Part shown: one piece after another, positions 43,821 through 55,347 of the stretch | How the letters are laid out: each line of letters starts with the position of its first letter | Position numbering within the stretch: the first letter of the stretch is position 1 | Assembly (NCBI RefSeq): GCF_033118175.1 | Contig: NC_083710.1 | Location: 43,245,501 to 43,309,500 of the forward strand | Direction of reading: 5' to 3' | Origin: Dama dama | Lineage: Eukaryota > Chordata > Mammalia > Artiodactyla > Cervidae | DNA length: 64,000 bases | Translations under genes and position numbers: made by a program | Notes under the pieces: generated by a model | Databases searched by the model: none | Seen by the model: only the letters and a program-made list of their open reading frames with translations | What the model was told of the DNA's origin: nothing

Positions 43821-45711
43821 GACACTTAAACACACATAAAGTAGGAAAGGAAGTGTAAGAACATTTTTATAATGAGGAGATGTTAATGAAACCATTTGAA
43901 ATGTTCAAATATAGAATGTACTGATTTGTAAACTGTGGAGTGCCTTCACAATTAGCATACATTCATCATAATGTATAATCATTGATTAATATTAGTACTA
44001 GCTACTGTAATACTTTGGTACTAGTTATATTAATATTAATATACTCATTATTAATAAACTGTCAGTGGTGGCCATTGTGTAAAATGATACTAGAGAATAT
44101 TACCTAGATTTTGCATTTGAATCATTATTTCACATTGTCTCTGGGATTTTAAGGAGATACTGACTTAGAAGTAAAAGGATACTTGTACTGCTAAAACTAC
44201 TAAAATCCCTAATCATAAAATCAAAAGGTTCTTTTTAAATACAAGAATGTGTAAAGTTTTTATTATAGTGGACCTAAAAGTCATAATACTGCTTTTAAAT
44301 AAAGGAGTGATTTTATACCTCATGTGGCTAAAGTGATACATAAATGATATGGGAGGTACTCTGAAATTTGGCCCCATATTTTGTGGTATTGAAATCACTC
44401 TGACATGTCAAATTGCAATGATATGGTTTTACTGAACTGTTTGCAAACATTTCTGGCTGTTAAAATAATTCATTTTGCTCACTTGCATCTCTGTGAGAGG
44501 AAGGTGCAAGAAAAGCTACCCAGGGTTGTCATTCTCATCAACTGTGTGTTCACCTAATTCAGCTCTGCTGCACACACCAGAAATGGACATTTGAATCACA
44601 AGTGATTTTTGAAGAGAGAGACAGGCCTTGGAAGACTATGGGTGTTTGATAGCAGCCACGACAAAGGAACCACAAGGCAGGTTCAGAGGGAGAAGGCGGA
44701 GAATGGGAAAGATAAAATGAAACTGTCTGGCAATCTTACTTCATTCTTGAAGTAAACTTATTTTTCTCTCCATTTCCTTAACAAGAAATGCACTGCATGG
44801 TGTTTATGAGTTTTTTTTTCAACACTTAGAACCTCTTAAAAGCAGTCAGGGCTACTCCTTATGAAAGCTGTGACTTTCCCACAATAATTTTCTGTAATTG
44901 TGCCAAAGAGCTAAAAATAAAAAAAAATTACATAAGAAGTTTTGCCACAGTGATAATCACAAGCTCAGTTTCAGAACTGAGTCATCATCTTCACGTTTTA
45001 GGAGGATAGATCCAGGTTAGAAAATTCGCTGATTGCCTTGATCCTGCTTGTGCTCTTTGAAATATAGTCTACGGTATGGCTATCAATAACTGCTAGGAAC
45101 TCTGGCCATAATCGAGTAGAAAGCTGTAAAGTACTATTGTATTGAGAAAGTAAATGCAGTAAGAACCACAACAGGCTGAGGTTTATTGAGAAAGTCCTGA
45201 TTACTGTGCAGGCTGAGTACCTCTGATCCGGGGCCAAGGCTGCACAAAGTAGTTACAGAATTTATCGACTCTTATTTAAACTAAATGTATATCTAGTTCT
45301 CTCCATTTTATTTCTCTTCATCATGCAGCATAACACAATTTTTTGGTTTATCAGTAAACTTCTGTCTCTCCCATCCTTTAAGTCATTTGTCACACTTCTC
45401 AAGGTCACAAGGGAGCCTCATAAAGGAAATATTTGTGTTGATTGATTGTTTCTGTGATGCTTTGCCTACTGGTGCTACTAAATGAGCCTTTTGTATTTTC
45501 AATGAAGTAACTAAAGAATAGGGAGAGGGACTAGAGAATTCTGTTAACAAGATACACATGGCATGCTATTCCCTAGAGATTCTGGGTCCCTGCATCCTCA
45601 GGCCCTTGTCCTTTATACCCTGATGAAAATGAGAACTTTGCCCTCTAAACACCACTACAAGGGAAGTAGATACCCTCTGATTCTGGAATTAAAGCATTCA
45701 GAAGCATTTGT
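43821..45711. other. 1.9 kb of unique sequence
   Basis: No gene or repeat is recognised. The stretch 44990-45290 contains CpGs and an open minus-strand frame of 79 codons (44998-45237) without family resemblance; it may be a conserved non-coding block. Confidence 0.45.
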
Positions 45712-46655
45712 TGCTGTCATAGTTGTTTAGTCAATAGGTCATATTTGATTCTTCACAACCCCATAGACTGCAACATGACAAGCTCCTCTGATTCTACTAT
45801 CTCCCAGAGTTTGCTCAAATTTATGTCCACTGAGTCAATGATGGAGAAGGCAATGGCAACCCACTTCAGTACTCTTGCCTGGAAAATCCCATGGATGGAG
45901 GAGCCTGGTAGGCTACAGTCCACTGGGTTGCTAAGAGTCGGACACGACTGAGCAACTTCACTTTCAATTTTCACTTTCATGCATTGGAGAAGGAAATGGC
46001 AACCCACTCCAGTGTTCTTGCCTGGAGAATCCCAGGGATGGGGGAGCCTGGTGGGCTGCCGTCTATGGGGTCACAAAGAGTTGGACACGACTGAAGCGAC
46101 TTGGCAGCAGCAGCAGCACATGTATCGATGTGAGATTTGGACTATAAAGAAAGCTGAGCACTGAAGAATTGATGTTTTTGAACTGTGGTGATGGAGAAGA
46201 CTCTTGAGAGTCCCTTGGATTGCAAGGAGATCCAACCAGTCAATTCTAAAGGAAATCAGTCCTGAATATTCATTTGAAGGACTGATGTTGAAGCTGAAAC
46301 TACAATACTTTCGCCACCTGATGTAAAGAACTGACTAATTTGAAAAGACCCTAATGCTGGGAAAGATTGAAGGTGGGAGGAGAAGGGGATGACAGAGGAT
46401 GAGATGGTTGGATGGCATCACCGACTCAGTGGACATGAGTTTGAGTAAACTCCGGGAGTTGGTGATGGACAGGGAGGCCTGGTGTGCTGGAGTCCATGGG
46501 GGTCACATGACTGAGTGACTGAGCTGAACTGATTGATCATATCTGCACATGACTACAGGAAAAGGCATAGCTTTGACCACAGGGACCTTTGTTGGCAAGT
46601 AATGTCTCTGCTTTTCAATACGCTATCCAGATTTGTCATGGTTTTCTTTCAGGAG
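45712..46655. mobile_element. Composite: BovB(-) / Bov-A2(+) / BovB(+) / BovB(-)
   Basis: Four parts follow one another. 45712-45843 is a BovB 3' end on minus. 45842-46121 is a dimeric Bov-A2 SINE on plus. 46121-46527 is a BovB 3' end on plus, finishing 'tgactgagctgaactga'. 46540-46655 is a more 5' BovB segment on minus ('gacctttgttggcaagtaat'). The outer minus pieces would belong to one element if roughly 300 bp between them had been lost. The simplest reading is a nested insertion with deletion, but order of events is not resolved. Confidence 0.75.
45842..46121 (+). mobile_element. Bov-A2 SINE (two Bov-A monomers)
   Basis: Two tandem Bov-A bodies: the first from 'ggagaaggcaatggcaaccc' to 'gactgagcaacttcactttc', the second from 'ggagaaggaaatggcaaccc' to 'cacgactgaagcgacttggc'. 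A (CAG)n tail (about 46106-46119) follows. The second monomer is close to the consensus, so the copy is young. Confidence 0.92.
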
Positions 46656-47031
46656 CCAACATAGAAGAGACTCTCTTCTTTTTCTTATACCATACTTCTG
46701 CATTCTGAGAAAGAAACAAAGTTCAGTCCTGAGATAATTTTTACCATAACTATGTACGTCAGTTGTTGAAAGAATGGGACAATTATTTCAATTCTATGAA
46801 GCTAAAATAATGTGTGTGGAATAACGTCTGGATAGACCAGTGTATTGATTTTATTCAAGTATATTCCTCTAGGTGTCAGCTCTTTGCATTTCTTAACAGT
46901 TTAGAAAACTGAAAGATATGCAAGCAAACATTTTGTCTATAGCTTCTATGCTTTGTATGTATGTTTTGCTATCTCTGTTTTGTGTTTCTGAGCAAAGACA
47001 TGATACCAGGAATATAAGAAGTTTGGTTTGG
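46656..47031. other. Unique sequence, nothing recognised
   Basis: No gene or repeat seen. Confidence 0.5.
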
Positions 47032-47150
47032 TTTAGTCGCTAAGTTGTGTCTGAGTCTTGTGACCCCATGAACTGTAACCTGCCATGCTTCTCTGTCCAT
47101 TAGATTTTCCAGGCAAGAATACTGGAGTTGGTTGCCATTTCCTTCTCCAT
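47032..47150 (-). mobile_element. Bov-A SINE fragment
   Basis: Only a Bov-A body on minus: plus-strand 'ggtttagtcgctaagttgtg' through 'ttgccatttccttctccata'. No tRNA-like head. Confidence 0.85.
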
Positions 47151-47536
47151 AATAATTTTACTAAGTATTATTTAATTAATGAGAGATGTTAGATGATCCA
47201 TACATAAAAGAGAAAAGGATCCATTCCCTGTGATGTTATAATCTCTGTTTTCCCTTTATCTGTGACATCATGATCTTACCTTTCTCAATCCACATCAATA
47301 ATGACATTTCCCACTGCTGTATTTTTTTTTAATTTCAGATTTATTGAGCACGCAGTCAATTTGCATATAAAGAAATGAGCCCTTTTAGGAGTAGAGCTCT
47401 ATGAGTTTGGACAAATACACACAGTCGTGGATACCCTTACATTCCTCTCAGCTTGACTAACTTTTAGACAGATTGCTTTCTACCTCTAGGTTCTGACCTC
47501 CCTTTTCCTAGAGCATATACTTAACAGACCGTGTTT
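47151..47536. other. Unique sequence with a possible old L1 remnant
   Basis: Around 47325-47470 phrases such as 'atgagtttggacaaatacac' recall antisense old L1 3' ends, but too faintly to assign. Confidence 0.4.
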
Positions 47537-48412
47537 TGAAAAGGCAGAGGAATCAGAGATCAAATTGCCAACAACAGTTGGATTATCAAAAAACCAAAAG
47601 AGCTCCAGTAAAACATCTATTCTGCTCTATTGACTATGCCGAAGCCTTTGACTGTGTGGACCACAACAAACTGTGGGATATTCTGAAAGAGATGGGAATA
47701 CCAGACCACCTGACCTCCCTCATGAGAAACCTGTATGCAGGTCAGGAAGCAACAGTTAGAACTGGACATGGAACAACAGACTGGTTCCAAATAGGAAAAG
47801 GAGTACCTCAAGGCTGTATATTGTCACCCTGCTTATTTAACTTATATGCAGAGTACATCATGAGAAATTCTGGGCTGGAGGAAGCACAAGTTGGAGTCAA
47901 GATTGCCGGGAGAAATATCAATAACCTCTGATATGCAGATGACACCACACTTATGGCAGAAAGCGAAGAGGAAGTAAAGAGACTCTTGATGAAGGTGAAA
48001 GAGGAGAGTGGAAAAACTTGCTTAAAACTCAACATTCAGAAAACTAAGATCATGACATCCAGTCTCATCAATTCATGACAAATAGATGGGGAAACAATGG
48101 AAACAGTGACAGACTTCTTTTTTTCTTGGACTCCAAAATCACTGCATATGGTGAATGGAGTCATGAAATTAAAAGACACTTGCTCCTTGGAAGAAAAGAT
48201 ATGACAAACCTAGGCAGCATACTAAAAAGCAGAGACATCCTTTTGCTGACAAATGTTCATCTAGTCAAAGCTCTGGTTTTTCCGGTAGCCATGTAAGGAT
48301 GTGAGAACAGGACTATAAAGAAAGCTGAGTGCTGAAGAATTGATGCTTTTGAACTGTGGTGTTGGAGAAGACTCTTGAGAGTCCCTTGGGCTGCAAGGAG
48401 ATCAAACTAATT
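47537..48412 (+). mobile_element. BovB LINE internal fragment (RT domain)
   Basis: Begins at 'aggcagaggaatcagagatc' and ends mid-element at 'gcaaggagatcaaac', so both ends are truncated. A 131-codon frame (47536-47931) preserves RT motifs: 'IDYAEAFDCVDHNKLWD' (motif A), 'GKGVPQGCILSPCLFNLY' (motif B). It is stopped by TGA (47929-47931) exactly one codon before an intact YADD. No 3' tail or TSD is seen, suggesting later deletion. Confidence 0.92.
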
Positions 48413-49384
48413 AATCATTTCAACATAGTGGTGAGTTGAGGCTTTACTTACTTGTAAAATAGAAACTAAGGACATAATTTTATTTTATTTTTATTTTTTA
48501 AAAATTATTAGCAGAAATGGAAAAAAGACATCACACTTCTGATAAGACACAAGCATCTCCTTAAAAAAAAAAAAAAGACACATTAGAATGAGCAACAATT
48601 ATAAACAGTAAAAAACAACCTCAGTAAAATACCCTTCAAATTTTGTTTTTGAATGGATGTTCATTTGAAAAATATGCTAGACATATTTCGTTAAAGATTT
48701 TTGTCTAAAAACCAAGAGAGAACAAGATTTCCTAAAAAGAATTCTTACATTTTTTATAACAAGTGTATAAACAATACACAAAAGCAGGCACACTTTTGAC
48801 ATCACATTTTTTGTTTTCTATGCATATTGTTTTAAAAAATGGAAGTACTTAAATTTCAAGAGTCTCTATTTTAACATCAGAAAATCAATTTGAGCATATA
48901 GTATCATTTATGATTTAAACCAGTGTTTATCAAAATGAGTTACATGAAAAATAATATTGATAGCTTTCTTTGAGTATGATTTTATAGTCAAATTATTTTA
49001 CCAGTGAACAGGTTAAATAAATATAAATAGATTCATTTAGTTTAATTTGGTTAAGTGCATTTATGCATTAATCCTACTATCAATCACAAAAGGAGTTATT
49101 GAGAGGGGAACTTTTTAAACTCATTCATCTTACCCATTCTTTTTACAAGGGACATTTAATAGGACAATGATCCAAGAGACACACATTAATATATTCTGAC
49201 CTAAGATTGGGATTTGGGAGAGATAGACAATGAGGTGAAAAAGTGTTGGATTATTCAATGAGTCTGGGTGCTGACCTCAAATGTGGATTGGCCAGATATC
49301 CAATCTTTGTCAGAAGCATTAGAGCAGTGGCTAAGAGAACAACCTATAGATTTAGAGTCTTGATTCATTGGCAAAGATCTTATG
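48413..49384. other. Unique AT-rich sequence
   Basis: No gene or repeat assigned; an A run lies at 48562-48575. Confidence 0.5.
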
Positions 49385-49568
49385 TCTGGGGAAGATTGAA
49401 GCCAGAAAGAGAAGAGGGTGACAGAGGATGAGATGTTTGGATGGTATCACTGACTCAATGGACATGAACTTGGGCAAACTCCAGGAGATGGTGAGGGACA
49501 GGGAAGCCTAGTGTGCTGCAGTCCATGGGCTCACAAAATGTGCGACAAAACTTGGCAACTGAACAGCA
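49385..49568 (+). mobile_element. BovB 3'-end fragment
   Basis: About 180 bp from 'ctggggaagattgaagccag' to 'caaaacttggcaactgaaca', diverged from consensus. Confidence 0.88.
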
Positions 49569-49576
49569 TAGCCTTT

Positions 49577-49790
49577 TAGGATTCTCAGGTGGCGCTAGTG
49601 GTAAAGAACCTGTCTGCCCATGCAGGAGACCCAAGAGATGTGGGTTTGATCTCTAGGTCAGGAAGATCCCCTGGAGGAGGACATGGCAATCACACCAGTA
49701 TTCTGGCCTGGAGAATCCCAAGGACAGAGGAGCCTGGCAGGCTACAGTCCCTGGGGCCCAAAGAGGTGGAAATGACTCTGCAACTAATAG
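49577..49790 (+). mobile_element. Bov-tA SINE
   Basis: Head 'aggattctcaggtggcgcta', box-B-like 'tttgatctctaggtcagga', body 'catggcaatcacaccagtat', decayed end. It directly follows the BovB fragment. Confidence 0.9.
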
Positions 49791-50699
49791 TTTCACTTCC
49801 TAGAATATAATATTAATATTTATAAAATATATAAATCCAGTGAAAACATCAAAAAATTCACTTTGAGTTTGAAATATCTTTGATTATCATAATTTATTAA
49901 ACTTACGTCATGATTTAGAGCATATTTGTAAATCCTATAATGTATACATACAATTAAGCTTGTTTTAAAAAAAAATATTAGCCATCTTTTACAAAAATCA
50001 TTATTCTGGTGGATGTATGGAAATTAGAATGAGGTTTATATAATATGAAATGCTTTTATGAAAAATATTTATGTAATTAGTTGATGTGTACTTCTAAAAA
50101 TAGATATTTTGACTATTAGATTTCCAAATCCTTGCAAGAGTAGTTGAAAAGTGATTTCGCAATTCATAATCAATAGTGAACGAAATAAATTTTATTCACC
50201 GTTAATTCAATATAAGTACTCTTTTCTAAAAAGAAGCTATCACTTAGTTCTCTACCATTTTCATTTATAGTCTCCACTCTCATATGTTTGCTTTACTATT
50301 ACTCCTCTCCCTATGTCTTTAATATCCTGAGATACTTAACATCCCAATTAATTATTTATAGTCATGTACTCTATAGGAGTTAAATATGGGGTTTCTGGCA
50401 GGCATAGGCATCCAGAGATATGCAGAGCCTTCTGACAACTCCATGTATCCCTATTACTCCTAGAAGCAAATGGTGAGCTGCATTAATCACAAGAACATAG
50501 AACTTCAGTTGATTTAAAATGGACTATAAGGCAGCTGTATCTTTCTCTCATTCCCACAGTCTGATGTCATTTACTATCATTTTATGTGTGGCTCCCAGTC
50601 TGATCCAACTGATGTTGAGCTATACCTTTTATATTGTACATTTTGGTTGTTTTGTTATGTCTTCAGGCCCCTTCAGTGGAAAGCCACTATGGCTGTCAT

Positions 50700-50990
50700 T
50701 TGTCTGAAAGGCTCTTCCCCTCTCTCTTTGTAACTCCATTCTCTCCATGAACAGCAGCTCCACAACTGTCATTCTGAATGGCAAAGATGCCTGGCCGATC
50801 CGCCTAGGCCTGCGGCACACAGGGGGTCTTCAAACAACTGATTAAGGGGAGCGGGGCCACAGAAAGGTTTACTGCTGTCTGTCAAGCCTGCGCTCACCGC
50901 TGGCTCCATCAGCAAATCTGTCAGATGCAGCTCTTCCTGTGAATAAAGCCGAGCCCACTTCTCTGGTGAAGAAGGAATTGGCAGAAAGTA
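50700..50990. promoter_or_regulatory. GC-rich, CpG-bearing block, candidate conserved element
   Basis: The segment including 'ctggccgatccgcctaggcc' and 'gctcaccgctggctccatca' has several CpGs and no repeat identity, against flanks that are AT-rich. No open frame longer than about 63 codons spans it. It could be an enhancer, an unrecognised exon or old repeat; I cannot decide from one sequence. Confidence 0.3.
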
Positions 50991-51962
50991 TTTAATAAAA
51001 AATAAAAGAAAGTGATAGTCATCCTTTATACAGGGTTAAGTTATTGAAAAACATATTGAGCTGGTGGAAAATTTGATAACTGATTTATACCTGTTACTGG
51101 AATACAAGGAACCCAGCTGAAAATGTCTCCATAAATTTCCAGTGGAGAAAATTTATAAGGCCACCTACAGTGTTCAAGTATATTTAGTTAGCCTTTGGAA
51201 TATACTGCTAATAAGGGGCTATTAAATATTGCATATAAAATCTGATTTACATGCCCATATATAAATGCAACCCTACATCAGATTTATTATATATTGTAAT
51301 GACACATATACATTCAGCTATTGTGTACATACAGATATTACACATAAACTATGTTTAAAAAATCCAGATCTCTAAGAATATATGTAAATATACATATACG
51401 ATTTCAAAATAAAGTCTCTAGCAGTTGTAAAGCCAACTATTTTGAAAATACACTGAGAAATAGTATATAGCCATTGTTGTTCTTATTAACTAAAAATGTA
51501 CATTGATACTACACTGATTAAGAATGTGAAGTTTGGTAGCTACTATCCTCCTGAATTTCAAACCAGGATGAGGTCTTAATAGTGGAGTCAGGAAAATAAG
51601 AGAACTAATCAGTGGAATTTTTCTCAAACATTTTTTGTCTTCTAACATTGGCCCTTCACATGCAGACTACTTAAGAAATGTTTTCATTTTTCCACCACCA
51701 CACATTACACTATTCCTGATCATTCACCTGGCAGACTCCCTCAAGTATTATGTTAATGTTATATTTTTCATCTACTAGTTTAAATTGCTCCTGCTACATG
51801 ATTTCTTTAATCTTGAATATATTTAGTATTGCTTAGAATTCATGGTAACTTACTGAATACAAATATTTTCCCTGGACTGTAATGTATAAGACACAAAGAA
51901 TCATGTTCGTGTGCTCAACATAACTCTGTCTTTGTTATATTTACTAGATAAATACTTTGGAA

Positions 51963-52020
51963 GTAAAAAGAGAGGGAAGAAGAGAAGGAGGGAGACAAAG
52001 AGAAAGGAAAGAAGGAAGGG
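51963..52020. repeat. Purine-rich low-complexity tract
   Basis: Almost only A and G for nearly 60 bases on the plus strand (GGAAG/GAAAG mixtures). Confidence 0.9.
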
Positions 52021-52445
52021 TTAATTTATGACTCATGGATTGGTTTCATCATGATTATGGAAAAGACCTATAAGGGGAAGATGAATAATTTGTTTCTTCT
52101 TCAAAGAATAATCTCAATATTATGCTTGTGGACACGAAAAGAAGGAATGTCTATTTCTCAGGGAATGCATTCATGGCCTCATTTAAAAAATTAAATCAAT
52201 CCACATTAGAATGCACAGATAAGTAGTACAGGTTTGGTCAATTATGTGTGCTATTGTATTTACCTATATCTCTGCTGCTACTGCTATTGTATTTACCTGT
52301 ATCTCTAATACCTCTTAAATTTTTTCAAGCATAAATTTAATAGTGAGAAATAAAAACAGTTCACATTTTGCAGAAAATATTATTATACACAGGCATTAAA
52401 GATAAATGCATACAGTGTCTATATACTACTGTACCATACATTCTT

Positions 52446-52756
52446 TGAATTCTTGGTGAAGTGAAGTGAAAGTCAGTTAAGTCCGATTCTTTGTGACCTC
52501 CAGGCCAGAATAATGGAGTGGGTTAGCCTTTCCTTCTCCAGGGGATCTTCCCAACCCAAAGATCAAATCCACGTCTCCCACATTGCAGGCAGATTCTTTA
52601 CTAGCTGAGCCACAAGGGAAACCCAAGAGTACTGGAATGGGTAGCTTATCTCTTCTCCAGTGGATCTTCCCAACCCAGGAAATGAACCAGGGTCTCCTGC
52701 ATTGCAGGAAGATTCTTTACCAACTGAGCTAACAGAGAAATCCCTGAATTCTTGGT
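52446..52756 (-). mobile_element. Bov-tA SINE with duplicated tRNA-like half, one TSD
   Basis: Two head-bearing copies lie in tandem on minus: 52458-52625 and 52626-52744. Each carries the 'ggttgggaagatcc' box and a 'gctcag.tagtaaagaatct'-type head. The single 12-bp TSD tgaattcttggt (52446-52457 and 52745-52756) encloses both, so they arrived as one unit or one was duplicated afterwards. Confidence 0.85.
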
Positions 52757-52892
52757 AATTTGTTTCAAATCTATATATGCTTAGTTAGAAGCTAATGAGG
52801 GCTTAAACATTTTTAATGAATTATTTAAGGAAAATTTAATCTATATAATATAAATTGCCTATGATGGATACATACACAGCAGAGTTTCCCAT

Positions 52893-53000
52893 CAGTCATT
52901 ATGTGCATGTGTGCTAAGTCACTTCAGTCTTGTCTGACTCTGAGACCCTGTGGGCTATAGCCTTTTGGATTCCTCTGTCCATGGGATTCGCCAGTCATTA
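52893..53000 (-). mobile_element. Bov-A SINE fragment with TSD
   Basis: A 90-bp Bov-A piece on minus ('gctaagtcacttcagtcttg' to 'tctgtccatgggattcgcc' on plus). cagtcatta flanks it at 52893-52901 and 52992-53000. Confidence 0.85.
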
Positions 53001-53526
53001 CAAAGATTCCTGAATAATGTTTAGAATGGTGGTCAGTAATGATACCCTAATTTTCTAGGAATTTTTTGCAAGGTCAATCTCATATGAAATGGCATGTAGA
53101 AAACTTTGACCTTTCTCAGTTGGACATGTGAGAACTGAATTCTAACAGTGATCCATGATGTGTAATTTTTTATTACTTCACTCCAGTGAAGATTTAGGTT
53201 CTTCGTGAGAAAAGGAAGAAAAAGGGACTATGTCCTTTAGTGAGTGGCCTAGAGTTGCCATTCAGCATGCTTTCTGTACCAGTTGTTAGATATGCAAAGC
53301 CTCATAGTAAGTGGCTGAGTGTAACATACTTTTCAATATATTACATTATTTACTACACTATTTTTCTATATTACATTATTATATTACAGTATTTACTATA
53401 TTACTAAGTGTAATATAGTTTTTCATCATTTTTATTAACAGCATTTTGGAAAGCAATTCTATATGTTACTAAATATATCATTTTTTTTACTATTAACAAT
53501 CATTCCTAAAATACATCTGTATGTAG
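53001..53526. other. Unique AT-rich sequence
   Basis: Locally repetitive 'ttacattattta' phrases at 53340-53420; no gene. Confidence 0.5.
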
Positions 53527-53612
53527 TGTGTGGATGCATGTATGCATGTGTGTGTGTGTGTGTATGTGTGTGTACACGTGTGTGTGTGTGTGTATGCATG
53601 TAAGTGTATATA
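53527..53612. repeat. (TG)n microsatellite, interrupted
   Basis: TG runs broken by ATGCATG and TACACG, immediately before a SINE. Confidence 0.95.
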
Positions 53613-53613
53613 C

Positions 53614-53832
53614 GTGCTTCCCAGGTTGCACTAGTAGTAAAGAACCCACCTGCCAATGCATGAAACAAAAGTAATGTGAGTTCCATCCCTGGGTCAGGAA
53701 GATCCTCTGGATGAGGGCATGGCAACTCACTCCAGTGTTCTTACCTAGAGAATCCGCATGGACAGGGGAGCCTGACAGACAACAGTCCACAGGGTCACAA
53801 AGAGTCAGACACAACTGAAGCAATTTAGCATG
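53614..53832 (+). mobile_element. Bov-tA SINE
   Basis: Head 'tgcttcccaggttgcactag', box-B-like 'gttccatccctgggtcagga', body and end 'cagacacaactgaagcaatt'. The flanks are TG/TA-rich (atgcatg..., tgtatgcacacgtgta), so a TSD cannot be set precisely. Confidence 0.9.
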
Positions 53833-54154
53833 TATGCACACGTGTATATATATGTATATATCATGTATGCATCTTTAAATATTTTCTAGTTTTTGGATTT
53901 TAGGATAGGCTGTTCTTACAAAGAAATAAAATAAAAGTAAACCGGCTTGTGAATTTAGTACAACTAGTGAAACTCTATTAGTTGCAATATTCTTTGCTAC
54001 TTACAGATATTATAGCATTAAAAAAAATTACTAAATGATACCTATTATTTTCATTTAAGAGCTAATATCAACTACAATACTTATTCTAAGTACTAGACAC
54101 AATTATTGGAAAGTAAATGTGCTTGGTAACACGACTATATAATACACCAGCAAC
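53833..54154. other. Unique AT-rich sequence
   Basis: Nothing recognised. Confidence 0.5.
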
Positions 54155-54705
54155 AGGAAAATGCAAGTTCATAGTTTAAAAGATGCTTGCTCCTTGGAAG
54201 GAAAGCTCTGAGAAACCTAGATAGCAACTTAAAAAGCAAAGGCAGCACTTTGATGACAAAGGGCCATACAGTCAAAGCTATGGTTTTTCCAGTAGTCATA
54301 TACAGATGTGAGAGTTGGACCATAAAGAAGGCTGAGCTCTGAAGAGCTGATGTTTTTGAACTGTGGTGTTGGAGAAGACTCTTGAGAGTCCCTTGGACTG
54401 CAAGGAGATTAAACCAGTCAGTCCTAAAGGAAATCAGCCCTGAATATTCACTGGAAGGACTAATGTTGAAGCTCCAACACTTTAGCCACCTGATGAGAAG
54501 AGCCAACTCAATAGAAAAGACCCTGATGCTGGGGAAGATTGAAGGCAAAAGGAGAAGGGGGCAGCAGAAGATGAGGTAGTTAAGTAGCATTACAGACTCA
54601 ATGGACATGGTTTTGAGCAAACTCCAGGATATAGTGGAGGACACTGGAGCTTGGCATGCTTCAGTCCATGGGGCTGCAAACAGTCGGACATGACTGAACA
54701 ACAAC
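54155..54705 (+). mobile_element. BovB LINE 3' part
   Basis: Runs from 'gatgcttgctccttggaagg' to 'agtcggacatgactgaacaa'. Its C-terminal frame is interrupted by small deletions. It is in the same orientation as the next BovB, 130 bp away. Confidence 0.92.
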
Positions 54706-54744
54706 AGTAAAGATTAATATTCACCTATTAAATCTTACTTAACT

Positions 54745-54777
54745 AGATTCAGACTATTAACTTAATAGTCTGAATCT
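54745..54777. repeat. Perfect 16-bp palindrome between two BovB copies
   Basis: agattcagactattaa (54745-54760) and ttaatagtctgaatct (54762-54777) are exact reverse complements with a single-base spacer. The sequence on both sides is further loosely complementary (acttaact/ctaagttag). Confidence 0.9.
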
Positions 54778-54837
54778 GCTAAGTTAGTTGAATAAGGGTA
54801 ATTGTGTTAAGTACAAAAAGAGAAAAGGAAAGAGCAA

Positions 54838-55347
54838 GACCTAGACAGCATATTAAAAAGCAGAGACACTACTTTGTCAATAAAGGTCTGTCTAGTCAAG
54901 GCTATGGTTTTTCCAGTGGTCATGTATGGATGTGAGAGTTGGACTATAAAGAAAGCTGAGTGCCGAAGAATTGATGCTTTTGAACTGTGGTGTTGGAGAA
55001 GACTCTTAGAGTCCTTTGGACTGCAAGGAGATCCAACCAGTCCATCTTAAACGAGATCAGTCCTGGTTGTTCATTGAAAGGACTGATATTGAAGCTGAAA
55101 GTCCAATACTTTGGCCACCTGATCTGAAGAACTGACTCATTTGAAAAGACCCTGATGTTGGGAAAGATTGAGGGCCGTAGGAAAAAGGATGACAGAGGAT
55201 GAGATGGTTGGATGGCATCACTGACTCAATGGACATGATTTTGGGTAAACTCTGGGAGTTGGTGATGGACAGGGAGGCCTGGTGTGCTGCAGTCCATGGG
55301 GTGGCAAAGAGTTGGATGTGACTGAGCGACTTAACTGAATTGAACTG
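54838..55347 (+). mobile_element. BovB LINE 3' part
   Basis: From 'gacctagacagcatattaaa' to the tail 'acttaactgaattgaactgg'. Less diverged than the copy on its left and therefore probably a separate, younger insertion. Confidence 0.93.

Larger units (their letters stand above)
49791..52445. other. 2.65 kb without a gene; CpG-bearing block at 50700-50990
   Basis: Mostly AT-rich. The block 50700-50990 is clearly GC-richer and is listed separately. A purine-rich (GA) tract lies at 51963-52020. A 23-bp phrase (ctattgtatttacct.tatctct) is duplicated at 52251-52273 and 52284-52306. Confidence 0.5.

Noticed and set aside
46540..46655. BovB minus piece as the inverted 5' half of the BovB at 46121-46527
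   Set aside because: For twin priming the inverted piece must lie on the 5' side of the direct piece; here it lies beyond the 3' end, so the geometry does not fit.
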